Shown in pieces: positions 1 through 12,440 of a DNA stretch of 64,000 nucleotides. The first letter of the stretch is position 1. The number at the start of each line of letters is the position of its first letter. Location of the stretch: positions 19,634,733-19,698,732 of the forward strand of contig JAJKFL010000039.1 in NCBI GenBank assembly GCA_021186555.1, written 5' to 3'. Both the position numbers and the translations under genes were made by a program. The DNA comes from Reticulitermes speratus (taxonomy: Eukaryota > Arthropoda > Insecta > Blattodea > Rhinotermitidae). The notes below the pieces were generated by a model. That model did no database searches and was not told the origin of the DNA. It worked only from the letters and a program-made list of their open reading frames with translations.

Positions 1-55
1 GCATTGTTGTGGTCTTTCGGTTTAAGACACCTTGTATTTTTGTACGAAGAACTTG

Positions 56-110
56 CAGCCTCCATCCTCAGGAGGTAGCAGGTTGCTCCGAAATACAAAA
101 CAACACGCTG
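56..110 (+). repeat. Decayed hammerhead-like / Penelope-type remnant
   Basis: The segment keeps a stem II (GGAG ... CTCC) followed by GAAA, in the same order as the better preserved motifs elsewhere in the window, and has the local context CCTCCATCCTCAGG. The expected CTGAAGA core reads CTCAGGA, so the catalytic core is lost. This is assigned only by resemblance to the other copies. Confidence 0.25.
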
Positions 111-262
111 TTGTAATTGTCGTAACTCAGAACACCACGATCTTGATCTTTAACGCCGTCTGAACCTCAGGTCTCGTTTGGAAAGAATGTCTGAAAATTC
201 CGAAACTGTAATACAAATTAAAGGCGATATAATAATAATAGAAGATATAACTTTGGGATATG

Positions 263-289
<27 letters not shown>
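263..289. repeat. (CA)n microsatellite
   Basis: About 13 uninterrupted AC units. The flanks are AT-rich and unremarkable. Confidence 0.95.
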
Positions 290-293
<4 letters not shown>

Positions 294-454
294 TATTCTT
301 CGTTGAAACTGAACTTAGAATAAAATTACAGGCATGGGAAGGTCTAAACGCCTCAAAAAGCAGTCTTAACCGGTGTTCAGTTTCACATCGCTCTATAAAA
401 TGAATAACTCCGTAGAGCAGAGTTCTGCCTGCCAAGTTTATAGCTCCTCAGCTA

Positions 455-700
455 GTGAAGGAATTCCTCGCATTGTATGGACCACGAAGAGTCATTGCCG
501 CGTTGAAAACAACCCGCCGCTGGTCTGTGTCCTGAGCCAGATGATTCCAGTCCACTCCTTCTTCCCCTGTCCTGTTTCTTCAAGATCCGTTTTAGTATTG
601 TCCTTCGATCTACTCCTAGGGTTTGCGAGCACTTGCGAGCACTCTTTTTCCTTCTGGTTCTCCCACCGAACTGCCGTACGCATTTATCTCCTCTCATCCG
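455..700 (-). pseudogene. Non-LTR retrotransposon 3' coding end, fragment
   Basis: On the minus strand one frame reads SRSKDNTKTDLEETGQG and continues, after a frameshift, into residues resembling ESSGSGHRP and CFQRGNDSSW. I recognise the pattern R-R-x-x-D-N-x-K-x-D-L-x-E-x-G followed by a W-x-x-L-A-Q-D-R-D-x-W-R-like stretch, which closes the reverse transcriptase ORF of a LINE that is common in insect genomes. Fragments at 12445, 25060, 26835, 50140 and 54880 appear to belong to the same element. This copy is 5' truncated and frameshifted, so it cannot code for a working protein. Confidence 0.65.
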
Positions 701-712
701 TGCACCATACAC

Positions 713-1586
713 AGCTCAATGTAAAGTAAACTCGATATACTTATTACAGTGATAATTCTAGCCTTTATAAAAAATATATCATAATACTCGTAATGTGAAT
801 AAGAATAATTCAGTGTGAGACTTCGTAGCTGTCTGCAATGACCGAAACATGAAGTCGACTGTAAAAAACTTGTACACGGTTTTTAAATAAAACCAGCTGT
901 GTCGGGGGGCATATATTTCCATTTGTTTTGTAATCAAACACAGCGGAATACAAGTTAAAATATTGTAGATCGTGTCTGTGTCCTCGTCTTTCGCCATAAG
1001 TTTGTGGGTGATGCACGAAAGATAGCTTCATACGCCGGAAAATTCCCTAATTACAATGATTATGTGATCAGCCTTACTCTCGTTCCCATACTTCACTTGT
1101 TCTGAGAACATCTTGTTATTCCTTTCCATCCTACAAACGAGATTATTGCGGTCAGGAGATCTGGCCACTTCTGTTTTGAGTAGGTTTAGTGTTTAGACTG
1201 CTATTGAAGGATACTTATCTCGCATGTTCTAATTCATATTTGTGTCCTCTTACGAATGGAAGGCATCGCTTAAGTTACTACGCATAATACATACCGGCGA
1301 TACTTAACATCTTGCTTCTTGCTTCCCACCGGTCATATAAAAAAAATACCGCAATCCCGTATTAGTAAAAGTAAAGCTTTTCTTTTTTTTCAAGGTATAT
1401 TATTTTTAAAATTGTGTACAGTTTAATGTCAGAGTCCTTATTTTCGACACGTAACGTCCCACGCCAAGCGGATCATCAAGTCTCACTGCTTGATAAACGC
1501 TGCTGTATGAAGGTATTTTGGCAATACATTTAGCACTGACAGCATTAAAGAATTCCAAATGTGGTGTTTGAGGTCCGGTTACCTGG
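713..1586. other. No recognisable feature
   Basis: AT-rich DNA with short open frames only. I see no repeat copy, motif or hairpin here that I can name. Confidence 0.5.
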
Positions 1587-1841
1587 GTGGACGTTTAACT
1601 GAGCTCTATGCGTTAGGTCACAGAGTAGAAGTGTATCACAAAGAGACGGAGGAGACCCCAGGTGTGGAAAGGTGGACGTTTAACTGAGCTCTGTGCGTTA
1701 GGTCACACAGTAGAAGTGTATCACAAAGAGACGGAGGAGACCCCAGGTGTGGACAAGTGGGCGTTTAACTGAGCTCTGTGCGTTAGGTCACAGAGTAGAA
1801 GTGTATCACAAAGAGACGGAGGAGACCCCAGGTGTGGACAA
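1587..1841. repeat. 85-bp minisatellite, three copies
   Basis: Three head-to-tail units start at 1587, 1672 and 1757, each beginning GTGGACGTTTAACTGAGCTC or a one-base variant and ending CCCCAGGTGTGGA. The units differ at only a few positions, so the array is recent or homogenised. There is no coding potential across it. Confidence 0.95.
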
Positions 1842-2935
1842 GTATTGTCAAGGTTCAGTAGGTTTTAAACTACAGTACGAAGTTCCGATTGCTTGCAATT
1901 AGACGCTTGTCGAACCATGTTGAAATAAAAGTGATCCGAACTGAAAATTCGCCACTTAGACACAACTCCATAATAAGCAGGCCTGTTATATTGACCTAAA
2001 CTTTAAACTTGTTTTAACGGAAGGACGCTGCAGAAATCTACTGCGCCATGCCTTTTCTCTAGAAAGTATTCAATTGAAGCGCATGAGGGTAAAAAGAGAG
2101 AATTTGTGAATTATGTTAAATATGTTTTGTCGTGTAATGATTACAGTATATTTTCTGTTGTGCAGTTTGCCTGCTGATGGTATTCCGTCGCTTTCGTCCG
2201 ACTGACTGACTTGGTAGTGCATACAGCGTGGGCCTTGCGTTAGGAAGTTTTATTGGTTTTGACGTATATATATTGGGCTAGAACGCGAACGATATAAATC
2301 TTTAACCATCTCAGAATTAATGACGTAACTGTACCCTCAGTTGCAGACTTTCGTACATTTTACGGCACGAAATCCTAAAAACATGCGCTATTTCGAACCC
2401 AGACATTTAGCAAGGTACAAGGTACGTGGTTTGGGTATAAGTCGTATGTAGAAAGGGGAAGAGCGTGCACTTGTCCCCCGTACGTATTTGTGGTGTGGCC
2501 CTTGGGGACAATCACCTTTGTAGGTGCACCGAAATGAATAGAAATTGGTGCTAATTCGGGACGGTATTTGTATAATTATGAAAAATGAACAGTGTAACAG
2601 GGTGTGTATATATATATATATGTGTGTCTATGTGTTATGTTTGTTTGTTTGTTTGCTTGCTTGTGTAAGCAGATGGCCACAACAAAACTTTGCAATCATA
2701 AAGTGTTACAGAGAACAAATTGCGCGTGCTTAGAACTTCACACGTACATCAGTCAATTGAGAAACTCTCAAACTTTTCTTTCAAATGACCCGGGAAATTG
2801 TTGTTGCGCGCCGCTGCCGCTAGATGCCACTGGTTTTGAAAATGGCTACCCCACAACAAAAGAGTCGGTCTGTGCTGCATTTGGCGTAAGAAGGGTGAAT
2901 AACAGCCATGCAGCGCTGACCGAGGGCTGACCCAG
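1842..2935. other. Unrecognised DNA with short simple repeats
   Basis: Holds a short (TA)n/(TG)n run near 2606-2628 and a (TTTG)n run near 2640-2656. Nothing else is recognisable. Confidence 0.5.
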
Positions 2936-2939
2936 TCCG

Positions 2940-3240
2940 TCTAGCGCAAGCTACGGGGATGGGTCAGTGAATGTGTCGAGGCCCTTAGTGGCCAACAGAC
3001 ACTGCACCTAAAATTAGGCGCATTCCGAATACCCTGACTGAGGTTTTCCGTGATTTTCCTCAGTTGTAAGGTGAATGCCAGGGTATAACACAAAGCCGGG
3101 GCACGGCCCGCACCCCCCACCCCCCGGTAGGACTAAATTATTCGTTTGTAGGTTTTGAATTTTTTGTGAAATTATTTGTGAAAATGCCACTCTGGGTTCA
3201 AACCCCAGAGAGCCACCCAACCAAAGTATTCCCCCCACTT
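2940..3240. mobile_element. SINE-like retroposon, orientation uncertain
   Basis: The segment contains GAGGTTTTCCGTGATTTTCC followed by CAGTTGTAAGGTGAATGCCA, a stretch I associate with a SINE body found in many insects. A B-box-like TGGGTTCAAACCCCAGAG lies near 3192-3209. A C-rich run interrupts it at 3109-3126. The terminal duplications are not clear. Confidence 0.4.
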
Positions 3241-4565
3241 GGAAAAAGTATATGCTCTTAGAGCTTTAGCTTTTGGTATGCCTGGTCCCGACTTAATCGA
3301 GACCCTAAATTTGTTAGCGTAAGCAAAATCCCCAGTTCAGAATTAAGAGTCTGTTATTGAGTCCAGCAATGCGGTAAAACGCAGGTATGGCTAAACAGAT
3401 CAAGGGACGTCGACTTGCGCTCCGCGCAAGTCTCCGCCCTTAGTTAGCACTTTGGTTGGTTGGTTGGTTCCATGCAGCGTGCATTTCGCACACAGTTGGA
3501 CACGGAACCACCCAGCCGGGTATCTATTTACGCATAGTTCGGGCAGAAAGTTTGCATTTGCAAAACCAACAGTCGTGGTTCTCCCCTTATGTCTAGTGTG
3601 GCTGTGGGTCGTTTTCGGTCTTGCTTCCAAAGCAACCGACCACAACGAAATTGCGTGCAAAATGCACGTTGTACTGACTCTATCTTCGCCAAATGGCGAA
3701 CAGACTAACTCCTTGTGTTCTGGGGGAGGGGGGGGGGGTGTAGCTATTTTCGAAACTAGTGGCGTCTGCAGGTCATTTGGAACAAGGTTTTGAGATTTTC
3801 TTTATCGACTAGTGTGGCTGTGCAGTTCTACATGCGCCGCATTTGTTTTCTGTATCATTTTGAAAGTTTGAAATCCTTTCGTGACCATACTGTGTAGTAG
3901 AACCCGGAAGTTGAATATTTGTCACCCTCACATATATTAATGTTGTACTGTTATTTAGTGTGTCTTGTAAAGGGCCGATTTTTTAAAGAGTTCTGTCCAT
4001 CCAAGTTAATTATACAGATCCTATATAGGCTGCAAATACGCACGCACGCTCGTGCACCCCTGTCATTTCTCCATATAGTCTGCTTATAACTGTGTGAGGA
4101 AACTTGGTGGTGCAAATATATTTGCAGTTTGATATGCTCACATTTTACTTTTAAATGTATTTTAAGTCGTAACTTATTTTTACAGTTTTGTTCCTTCGTA
4201 TTATAATTCACGCCAGGGTGACTGTTGTTAAATATTGCGCTCCATTCAGTGGTGAATGTGATAAATACAGGTTGTGAGGTAAAGTAAATGACCAACACGC
4301 TGGTAAATTGTGTCTTTAAACTTTGAAACTGTGAAATCTTTGTTTAGTTGAGAAATACATATGTGTTCAGCACTAGATGTATTTGATATTTGGCACTGTC
4401 AGTGCAGTGAAACATCCCGGCCTTTCGTTTCTGAGAACTTCTTGCTTAACCCTATAAAGTCTGAAATTAACATGAACTATATTTAAATATACGGTTCGTA
4501 CCGCGCAGTAAACACTCCGTCTCGGTTATAACAAGACAGCCAATGTACTTGTAAACGTAAAATTG
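3241..4565. other. No recognisable feature
   Basis: Contains a G-rich run at 3720-3739 and short open frames. None has a recognisable domain or flanking splice signals. Confidence 0.5.
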
Positions 4566-5067
4566 AGGCACTTTCGCGAAACCATTGTTGCCATGGAAAA
4601 GCAATAACTGTTACGTATTCTGAGTGTGTGTCTGTAGCAGCCTTAGTTATCCAGCATGCAGTGCGCATGCGCTGTATTGTCATCTGTGACCTGTCTGGCT
4701 GTGTCATATTTTTCCACATTAACTCATAGACGGTACGATTTGCCGAAAAAAAATGTAATTGAACATAAAATGCGTGTTTTGATTTTCTCTACAACTTTTT
4801 TCTGAAGAATTTTTTCATTCTAAGAGAAATGACCGAGATATTATCATAAATGTACATAGGTCTTCATGTAAAGTACACGTTATTCTTGTCAGATTTTAAT
4901 GAAACTTGAATTTTCTGAACAGATTTTCGAAAAATACTCAAATATGAATGTTCATGAAAATCCGTCCAGTGGGAGGGAGTTGTTCCAAGCGGACGGACGG
5001 ACAGACAGACAGACAGGCAGACATGATGAAGCTAATAGTCGCTTTTCGCGATTTTGCGAACGCGCCT
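4566..5067. mobile_element. MITE-like repeat, copy 1
   Basis: About 500 bp, closely similar along its length to 36496-36984. It ends in GCGAACGCGCCT; the opposite end, AGGCACTTTCGC, is a decayed inverted copy of that. Internal landmarks shared by both copies include TATTTTTCCACATTA-like and GTTTTGATTTTCTCTACAAC stretches and a run of ACAG/GACA units near 4997-5020. There is no coding frame, so it is presumably a non-autonomous DNA element. Confidence 0.6.
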
Positions 5068-5225
5068 AAAAACCAGTCAGTTAATATTGTATAGGGAAAT
5101 AGTCGCTGTTTGTTCTGATATCCCTGCAAAAAAGAAACGAATACACTCTATGGGCAGAATGTAGAATTTGTGAATGCTAAACGTGGGGGTACGTAAAGTA
5201 ACCACTGGACGTTAAAGTGTTCATA
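5068..5225. repeat. Dispersed repeat shared with 47722-47880
   Basis: Shares CAGTCAGTTAAT-like, GGGCAGAATGTAGAATTT and GTTAAACnTGGnGGTACnTA-like stretches with 47722-47880. It directly follows the MITE-like copy here, but stands alone near 47.7 kb. It may therefore be the flank of a larger parent element. Confidence 0.5.
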
Positions 5226-5738
5226 TACTAGTGTATATTTTTTCCCCAGCAATTACAGTTTAGCATGTAAAAGGAGACGTACGTCTCTTAGAAATCTAAG
5301 CGTAGAAAGGGACTAAAATTTATTGTGGTTTTATTACTTTTGTGCTCGTTTTGTCAGAGTGAATGTTTGAGACAGATATGTTGTAATATATTCTGTAAAC
5401 ACAATAATGGGAGATACGAGTGACTGGTCTTAGTTCTGCCAAATAATCCAGAAGCCCAAAGTTGATGGTGGAGGATCACTTTCTAGTCTTTACTTTATCT
5501 GTTGAAGCTATCCTTTCTTCCAACAAATTGCCTGAGGCTTTCAAATATTATATGAAAGAATTTACACAATGAGCATCTCTTTGTTGATTTCTTCCACTGC
5601 AACGTACTGTCGGTTTCACTTGTCTTCGAGAATATTTTTCGCCCTTTCCCTTATCAAGAAGCATTTACAAATTCGGCTGTTAATGGTAAAGAATACGTAA
5701 AATTGCCGTAAATATTTAGATATTCATGTTTGTTATCT

Positions 5739-5772
5739 TGTGTGTGTGTGTGTGTGTGTGTGTGCGTGCATG
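5739..5772. repeat. (TG)n microsatellite
   Basis: About 13 TG units grading into GCGTGCATG. Confidence 0.95.
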
Positions 5773-5947
5773 AGGCGCTTTTGTTGTATTTTAGTGTAAA
5801 ACTGCATCGCACGAAGCAGAGCTAAAAACCCTGCTACCTCTCAGCAGTCTGCCTGTTCACGTATTACAGTGACCTGCAGAGCAGAAGGTCTGTACTTCAA
5901 ATTAAGGCGTTCTGTGTTCTTACACCATATACGTAGAATTAAGTTCG

Positions 5948-5990
5948 TTACAACGTTTCGGTGAAACATACTACCTCCATCTTCAGGGCG
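5948..5990 (-). ncRNA. Hammerhead-like motif (CTGAAGA/GAAACGTT type)
   Basis: On the minus strand the order is CTGAAGA, one extra T, a partly paired stem II (GGAGG against CACC), then GAAACGTT. The palindrome ACGT follows GAA directly, as in the other family members. Helix I is largely lost, since only one of the expected pairs remains. The core is complete but activity is doubtful. Confidence 0.4.
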
Positions 5991-6255
5991 GCTGAATTTG
6001 GTTCAGGTGGATGCACAAAACTACCGTTTGAGCAACGGCAGTTATGAAAACCTGAATATTGATACCTCCGAAGTACAAAGAGCATTTTTATCATCGGACT
6101 GAGCACTGCAGAGTGGACGACACTGTCCGTCGAAATACAGCAACTATGTCGTCCGCTTTGCGGCGAGCAGTCCGGCCATAAAAATACTCTCTGTACTTGT
6201 ACACTAGTGATATGGTGTTAAGTGTTTTAACGTACTTAGGCCTTTTGCTTAAGCA

Positions 6256-6550
6256 GCAGGGATAGCGTAGTCGGTATAACGACTAGGCCACGAGCTGGAC
6301 GACCAAGGAAACGTGGTTCGATTTCCGGCGGGGCAAGAGATTGTTTCATCTCCAAAACGTCTACACCGGCTCTGGAGCCCACCCAGCCTACTATTCAATG
6401 GAAACCGGGGGCTCTTGCCCTGGAGCTAAAGCGGCCGTCGTGAAGTTAGCCGCTCATCTCCATCTAGAGCTGAGGTCAAGATTGAGTGGAGCTATACCTC
6501 TGCTTCCCCTACATGTCTTCATGGCGTTCACAGGGGCAACTTTACCTTTT
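6256..6550 (+). mobile_element. SINE family 1 (tRNA-headed)
   Basis: The head contains an A-box-like TAGCGTAGTCGG and a B-box-like GTGGTTCGATTTC, the internal RNA polymerase III promoter layout of a tRNA-derived SINE. The body has the family landmarks CCACCCAGCCTACTATTCAATG, seen here as 6378-6399, and CATCTCCATCTAGAGCTGAGG, seen as 6456-6476. It ends near CAACTTTACCTTTT. At least ten more copies lie in the window on both strands. Confidence 0.8.
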
Positions 6551-6602
6551 AGGCCGCTTGTTTAAGGACAGATGGAACTGTCCCATCATAACCATATGTC
6601 TG

Positions 6603-6616
6603 CCCCCCCCCCCCCC
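6603..6616. repeat. Poly-C run
   Basis: Fourteen consecutive C residues, just downstream of the SINE copy. Confidence 0.9.
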
Positions 6617-7600
6617 TGCCAACGGCTGAGTTTCTTGAAACTTGCTAGGAAAATAATGTTGTTATAACCCACCCCAAGTCTTGAACTTCTTAATTTCCTA
6701 CAATGAATAATGCATCTTATTCCGTGGTCCCTACATTTGTAGTATTTACGTCATTCCGTTTATCAGAGCTCAGATAGCAAATACAATCTTTCTAGAGAAA
6801 GCATATTTAAGGTGAAGCCACCACTTTCGGTAGGAAGTTTATCAGATAGTTCAAATGCATACAGACTTATTTCGAAATAGGCCTACCGAAGGATAGGTGT
6901 GCTTTAACTGGAAATAAAAGTGATATGAGAGTCAACGTAAGGCAGGGCGATGAGCGTTACGACACTGCCAGATTGCAATAACATTTTTGGATAATGAAGA
7001 TTCAAGTCTTCTGGGATGTTAGCTGTTAACACCAATATGGCGACCTCGCAAACTGGCGGTGTGAGAGTGACAGTAATGCCACTTCCTAAACTGAACAAAC
7101 GCAAATAAATTAAAATCATCTTTCTTTCTTCCTTCTCGTTTCGCTTTATAACGTGAATCTTTCGGTCTCAGACTTAGCTTTAAAGTGTTGAAGAAAGCCT
7201 TGTTACGATGTAATGGCACGGTTGAGAACTTTGCTAAATTAGGAAACGAATAAGGAAGAGTTCAGTTTTCCACCGAAGTCGCTGCCTGTTTTACGGTCCG
7301 CTGCTATGACAATGTCTGCAATGAGCATAGTCTGCTGCTGTACCAGGGATGGGTGAAAATATGAGGGCATATTTCTTCCTTCCTATCCCCTGACCACGTT
7401 CATTTCTGTGATTTAGTTGTAATTTTCAATTGTTAAGAAAAACGGCGTTATGTGTTAAGTTTTTGATTTTTATAGTCCGGTATGCAGCGTTCTCTGTACA
7501 ATACTTTAGCTACACTTCACACTACGAAATTATCATTTTGTGCTGGTTCATACACAGTTAAATTTATCGGCAGAGCTTTATTTTCACTTTCTATTTTGCG
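6617..7600. other. No recognisable feature
   Basis: Short open frames only. None shows a domain that I recognise. Confidence 0.5.
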
Positions 7601-7617
7601 TCCACAAATGTTTACAC

Positions 7618-7978
7618 AGCTCGTTTGCTTTTTCTCTCTCTGTTTGTCCTTTCTTTTTTTTACTTCACTATACTTTCTTTTTTCCTTTCCTCCTTTCTTT
7701 TTTTGTATCTTTCTCTGTTTTCATTTGTTTCTTCCATCATTTTTCTCGTTGTTGTTTTTCTCTCTCTATTTTTATGTTTTTTTAGTGTTTATTTTATTTC
7801 TTAGTATTCTCCTCTCTATCATTGTTTCATTTTGTAGCTTTTTCTTTGTTTTCTATGTTGTTTTGATTTTTACTATAATTGTTTATTTAGTTTCTTTGTT
7901 CACGTATTTCTTTCTTTCTGTTCTGTATGTCATATATTCCTTTCTGCTTCTCTTTTCCTGTCATTTCTCTCGTTTTAA
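7618..7978 (+). repeat. Long pyrimidine-rich tract
   Basis: Roughly 360 bases, overwhelmingly T and C on the + strand, with units such as CTTTC, TTTCT and CTCTCT. The open frame across it encodes only F, L, S, C and similar residues and reflects composition, not a protein. A similar tract lies at 51845-52130. Confidence 0.85.
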
Positions 7979-9016
7979 GTCCCACAGGAAATGATGCCTG
8001 GGAAGATCACTAGGTAACGTGAACATGAAAAAGTGGATGTGCCTTTTTAGGAGACTTGCATGTCGCCCTGAATATTCTGTAAACGTAAATCCACGAAAAA
8101 TAAGACCCCAGGTCTCCGTTTTTGACCTAGCAACATAAGTCTTACACACCAGAGCGTGGCTTACTCAGATGAAGCACATTTCAAGAGAAACAAGTCATAG
8201 GAAGCGTGCTATTAAATGTTCACGTAGGCGTGCCTATCCCTTATCATTACTGGTTGCGTTCAGCGCAGGACTCGTGAAATACGCAGCGGTAACTCAAGCA
8301 AACGCAGGCAGAGCTGACCTGCTTAAGGCAGACAACCACGGTCTTGTGCTGCTGGCACATCTCGGCCATTACGTAACGGCTTGCCAGTCACTTTCTGTTC
8401 ACTTCCTGAACCCGCAAGTTTTAAATCGTATCGGCTGTCTGTAATGCAGCATGTGAGAGTGACACTTTCGCTAATTTTTCTCTTTCTGCCTCGTATTAAG
8501 TCGATATCCTGTATGTGCGCACTGTCTCATATCGTTACATAGTCTGTATCTGTGGGCACTTGGCCGTTGTGTCTAAATGTGACGGCGACAGCAGTGGCTC
8601 GTATGGTAATACGTTTCGTACTGCACCTCATTCTTCTTGTAGAGTTGTAATATAGAGTGCCCCCTGGCCTGTTCCGATTTAGAAATAATTCTGAAATATT
8701 GGATGCTTTATAAATTTGTTAGGACTGCTTCGAAGGGGGACCTACCTACCCATCGCAAGGCCAGTACCTTCACGTGGTATAGGAAATCACGGCCGTGCAT
8801 TCTCAGGCGGTATTTTCACCTGCCATCAGTGGCTACTGTGATCGGCTCTTGTCCCTTTTATTTTGTTAAAATACATTTTAAATAAAACCTAATAACGAAC
8901 ACAAGTTTAAGTACGAAATATTTACACGTATGGTATGTTTTGAAGGTGGCGTGCATCCGCGCGCGCGCGTGTGTGTGTGTGAGGTCGTCGTTAATTGGTT
9001 AGCACGTCTGTTTCGT
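7979..9016. other. No recognisable feature
   Basis: Unrecognised DNA, with a short GC/GT alternating run at about 8958-8981. Confidence 0.5.
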
Positions 9017-9022
9017 ATATAC

Positions 9023-9060
<38 letters not shown>
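9017..9060. repeat. (TA)n microsatellite
   Basis: About 20 TA units, with one interruption (ACG) near its 5' end. Confidence 0.95.
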
Positions 9061-9063
<3 letters not shown>

Positions 9064-9645
9064 AAGTCCGGAGTTCATTTGTTGGTCCGGTGGTCAGCTG
9101 TCTGTACGGAGGTTTCCCTATGTTTTGTCGTTTCTCCCCCGCATAGTTTGTGTTATAACATAAACCACAGTCGGTTTTCCGCAGTTTTGCCAAATCATCC
9201 ACAAACGTTTCATTTGACGATATGCGATGTTGTTAAAACGTTAAACAAATCTAAGTACGCAACAGGCACTGTCTTATATCTTAAATGCGCGCTCGAGAAA
9301 AATTCTTATATGTGAATATAAAAAAACTGGACGACAAATAAGTAAGGTTAATAATAAGTACTTTTTAACAAGGATAGGCGATGATAAAGATATTATTTAG
9401 TGTTACATGTTTAGAAATAGAAGTCATATTTCGTGTATACGATAAATGAACCTTAAAAACCAATATGTGGTTCCACAAGATAGAAACTTATATTTTTTAT
9501 GTTGTTTTACGTATTGTCTTCTTGCAACAATTCAGAAATATATGAACGAATGAATCATTTTCAAATAACAGTGAAAAATTTAAGTCAAGTTAATAATATT
9601 TAAATTATCCTTTATATATCATAATGCAATTTTCTTACGGAATGA
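9061..9645. other. AT-rich DNA, no feature recognised
   Basis: Strongly AT-rich with many stops in all frames. No repeat family was recognised. Confidence 0.5.
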
Positions 9646-9649
9646 CTTA

Positions 9650-9910
9650 GCGGAACCCGGGGTTTCCACGGAACTAAATTTGGGAGACAATCGGCCAGGT
9701 AGTTGTCGCCACGCGACTAACGCTTAGGATCGCTCCGCTGTGTTCTGTCCGTCACCTCGTCCAGAACGCACTTCTGGTTGTATCCATCGTCGCATCGGAC
9801 TCCTTGCCCGTGGGTAAAGCTGTCGAAGCATGAAGTGATTAACCTTTTCCACCTAGTGTCGAGATTAAGAATGTATGGAACTCCATCCCAACTCCAATAC
9901 GCGTTTGTAA
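9650..9910 (+). mobile_element. SINE family 1, degenerate copy
   Basis: The second half matches the family body: CTTGCCCGTGGGTAAAGCTG is followed by CACCTAGTGTCGAGATTAAG and GGAACTCCATCCC-like sequence. The tRNA-like head is too diverged to delimit, so the 5' boundary is approximate. Confidence 0.5.
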
Positions 9911-10920
9911 CGCGATGCTTATAGAAACTGAACTTTAAGCAGTGGGCACTTCACCTTCTCTACGCTACTCCCAACATATGTCGCTTAAAAACACTGACCC
10001 TCCTGGAATGAATTTATTTAGTTTTCGTGAAGTTCATTGAAAGAAACCTTTTTTCTCCATCTCTCGACCGTTAAGCATATTTATGGCTCTTAAGCAATGG
10101 AAATTTGATGTTAGCGTGAGATATACCGAGGAAGGTTTCTGTAAATGGCAGGATGGAAATCGTGAAAGCCTCTGACATTTTCGTGTACACTTATAAGACC
10201 CGATTTGTCTTGACGTTTCCATTGGTAACTTCTGATAAAACGCGTAAATATTTTTCTTCCCAAAAGCCTGTATCTTCTTGGCAGAGTCATGGAGCACAAT
10301 GCCAGTGGCTGTGCTGGCTGTCATGACAGTCTCCTCCTCATCTGTCCTGTTTTTTGTGGAAACCGTCAGTGTGAGGACTGCCTTATTCATTTATTTCATT
10401 CAGATTAATGTAGGCCACGCCAACAGGTAGCCACAGCCCCTGAAGGTGAGGGGCGGATGAAAGTAGGCAAGTATGTTGGTTCCTCACATCATGCTTTGTA
10501 GGTCATGCTTCCAGTCTGACAGACATCGATGGGAAATTTAACGAAAGTGAGTCTGGTCTCTCTGTTTGTTGTTCGCCCCCACCATATTACTGTGTGTTGG
10601 TGGAAGAGATGGTCTCACTTTCTATTCCGCTTGTACGGATCCGGAACAGTTCACATACTCAACTTTACAGACTCATTTCCCTTGCCACTATGAGTGACTT
10701 GTATTCAACAACTGTGTATCGTTGTTGAGATTTTTACCTTCAAATTGGTGTAAAATAATTATTTTCATGTTATTTTGTTTCTTCTCTTTCACATTTTATC
10801 TTAGGATATTCATGCCTGCATTCTTGCATTATTCTTATAATCCACTTTCAAGCGTCTCCTTCGTCTTCAACGACATGCCCTCTTCCACACCACTCGACCA
10901 AGAGACAGTTAAAACTGACT
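9911..10920. other. No recognisable feature
   Basis: Several short frames of up to about 118 codons on the minus strand. None has a domain, codon bias or splice context that I can support. Confidence 0.5.
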
Positions 10921-11070
10921 GAATCTGGGATAAGTCGCCAGTGGTAAAGCAGTAGCCTATGTATTCCATAACGGAATCTGGGATAAGTCGCCAGTGGTAA
11001 AGCAGTAGCCTATGTATTCCATAACGGTATCTGGGATAAGTCGCTAGTGGTAAAGGAGTAGCCTTTGTAT
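10921..11070. repeat. 53-bp minisatellite, three copies
   Basis: Units begin at 10921, 10974 and 11027 with GAATCTGGGATAAGTCGCCA or a close variant. The first two copies are almost identical, and the third has several substitutions. Confidence 0.95.
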
Positions 11071-12440
11071 CGCGACTAAGCTAGAACGATTACTTTTAAT
11101 TCGCTGTAACTGAATACAGTTAGTATTGGCAGGAAACCAGATTTAAATCCCTTTATGATTAAGTGAACGACATTTCAAATCACCTAGCTGGACGGGTTCT
11201 GAAATCCTTTGCAGCTTGCCACTGCTCATGACAGACCAGCAGGACTGTTTTCTACATACGCCCAGGTAATGACGTGCACAGCAGCCTGTTCCATCAACTA
11301 AACGTGTTTCATAATCGTCTCATTTTATTTCATAGCGTAACAGGAGGGCTGTTCATATTCAGTAGAATACTGTTCAGCAGAACTAGATTATTTCATGCTA
11401 ACTTTCTCATCAAGCAGCTGAACGTGTTGTCCCAGAACAACACGTTAATGATGTTGACCGTTGTCGGAAGTATAGACCTATTTGACACAGTTACTTTACA
11501 TCTCGGGACTTCTTTCTACTCCCGTACTAAGTGATTGTCTTTAGAGTTGCATGTGTTTTCATATTCTTGTGCTAAGACTACCTTAAAAGCCGTTAAATTT
11601 GCAACAAGAAATTTCTAAAAGCAAGCTTTGTCAACAATACCTAACCTCAGTCTGGGCTAAGTAACAGAGATATATTTATTTGTCACAATTTGACCGACTA
11701 TAACTGTTAGTGGTTGAGTTATTTGGTTCTCACATATAACATTGGCAGGAACAGTACGGAACTTGCCCTGATATCTGTTATTTTGACATTATCGCGACAC
11801 AGTCTATTTTCCCACGTACACCCCTAGTCTTCCTAGGTACATATTTATAAATGATCTCACAAATACAACAAATTGGCGGAAAAGTACTATATAGTTTTTT
11901 TTTCTCTGCGTATCATTCATGCTTCAGCAGTACGCACATTGCACTGACCTTCATCCTGTAACAGTATACCAAACCTTCGTGACAAACAATTCCCATCCGC
12001 AGTTACAGTTTCCCTAGAGTGCCACTCTCATACATTCCACTGAATATGCTCGCTATCAACTGCAGATATCTGTTTTTAAAAATAACTGTTGCTTAATATT
12101 TCTGTCGCCTCGTGGCTCCATCCAGAATTTGTAAAAATGAATTGTTACGGGGGATCAGAATAACGACAGAATTTGAACTCTTACACTTTCGTGTATGTAT
12201 AATGTGTGTGTGTGTAAGAGATCCCGGAGTGCTAATAGTTTTGAATTGGCTTGTACTGTTACTTCGTATCTCGCTATAGAGGGAGCCGTACGGAATTCAC
12301 CCTTATTGCGCCTCTCCCATCGTTAGTATTTAGCGTAAAAGTCTGATATTCTATGTGTCCTCGGTTCTATTCCAACCATTGTCACTAACCGTAAAATTAA
12401 AAGAAATAAAATATATCGCTATGTTGACTAACTGACTAAC
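11071..12440. other. No recognisable feature
   Basis: No recognisable repeat copy or gene. A short (TG)n lies near 12203-12214. Confidence 0.5.

Noticed and set aside
7482..7994. 170-codon plus frame with many F, L, S and C residues
   Set aside because: It follows the pyrimidine-rich tract and is a composition artefact; a membrane protein was considered and dropped.
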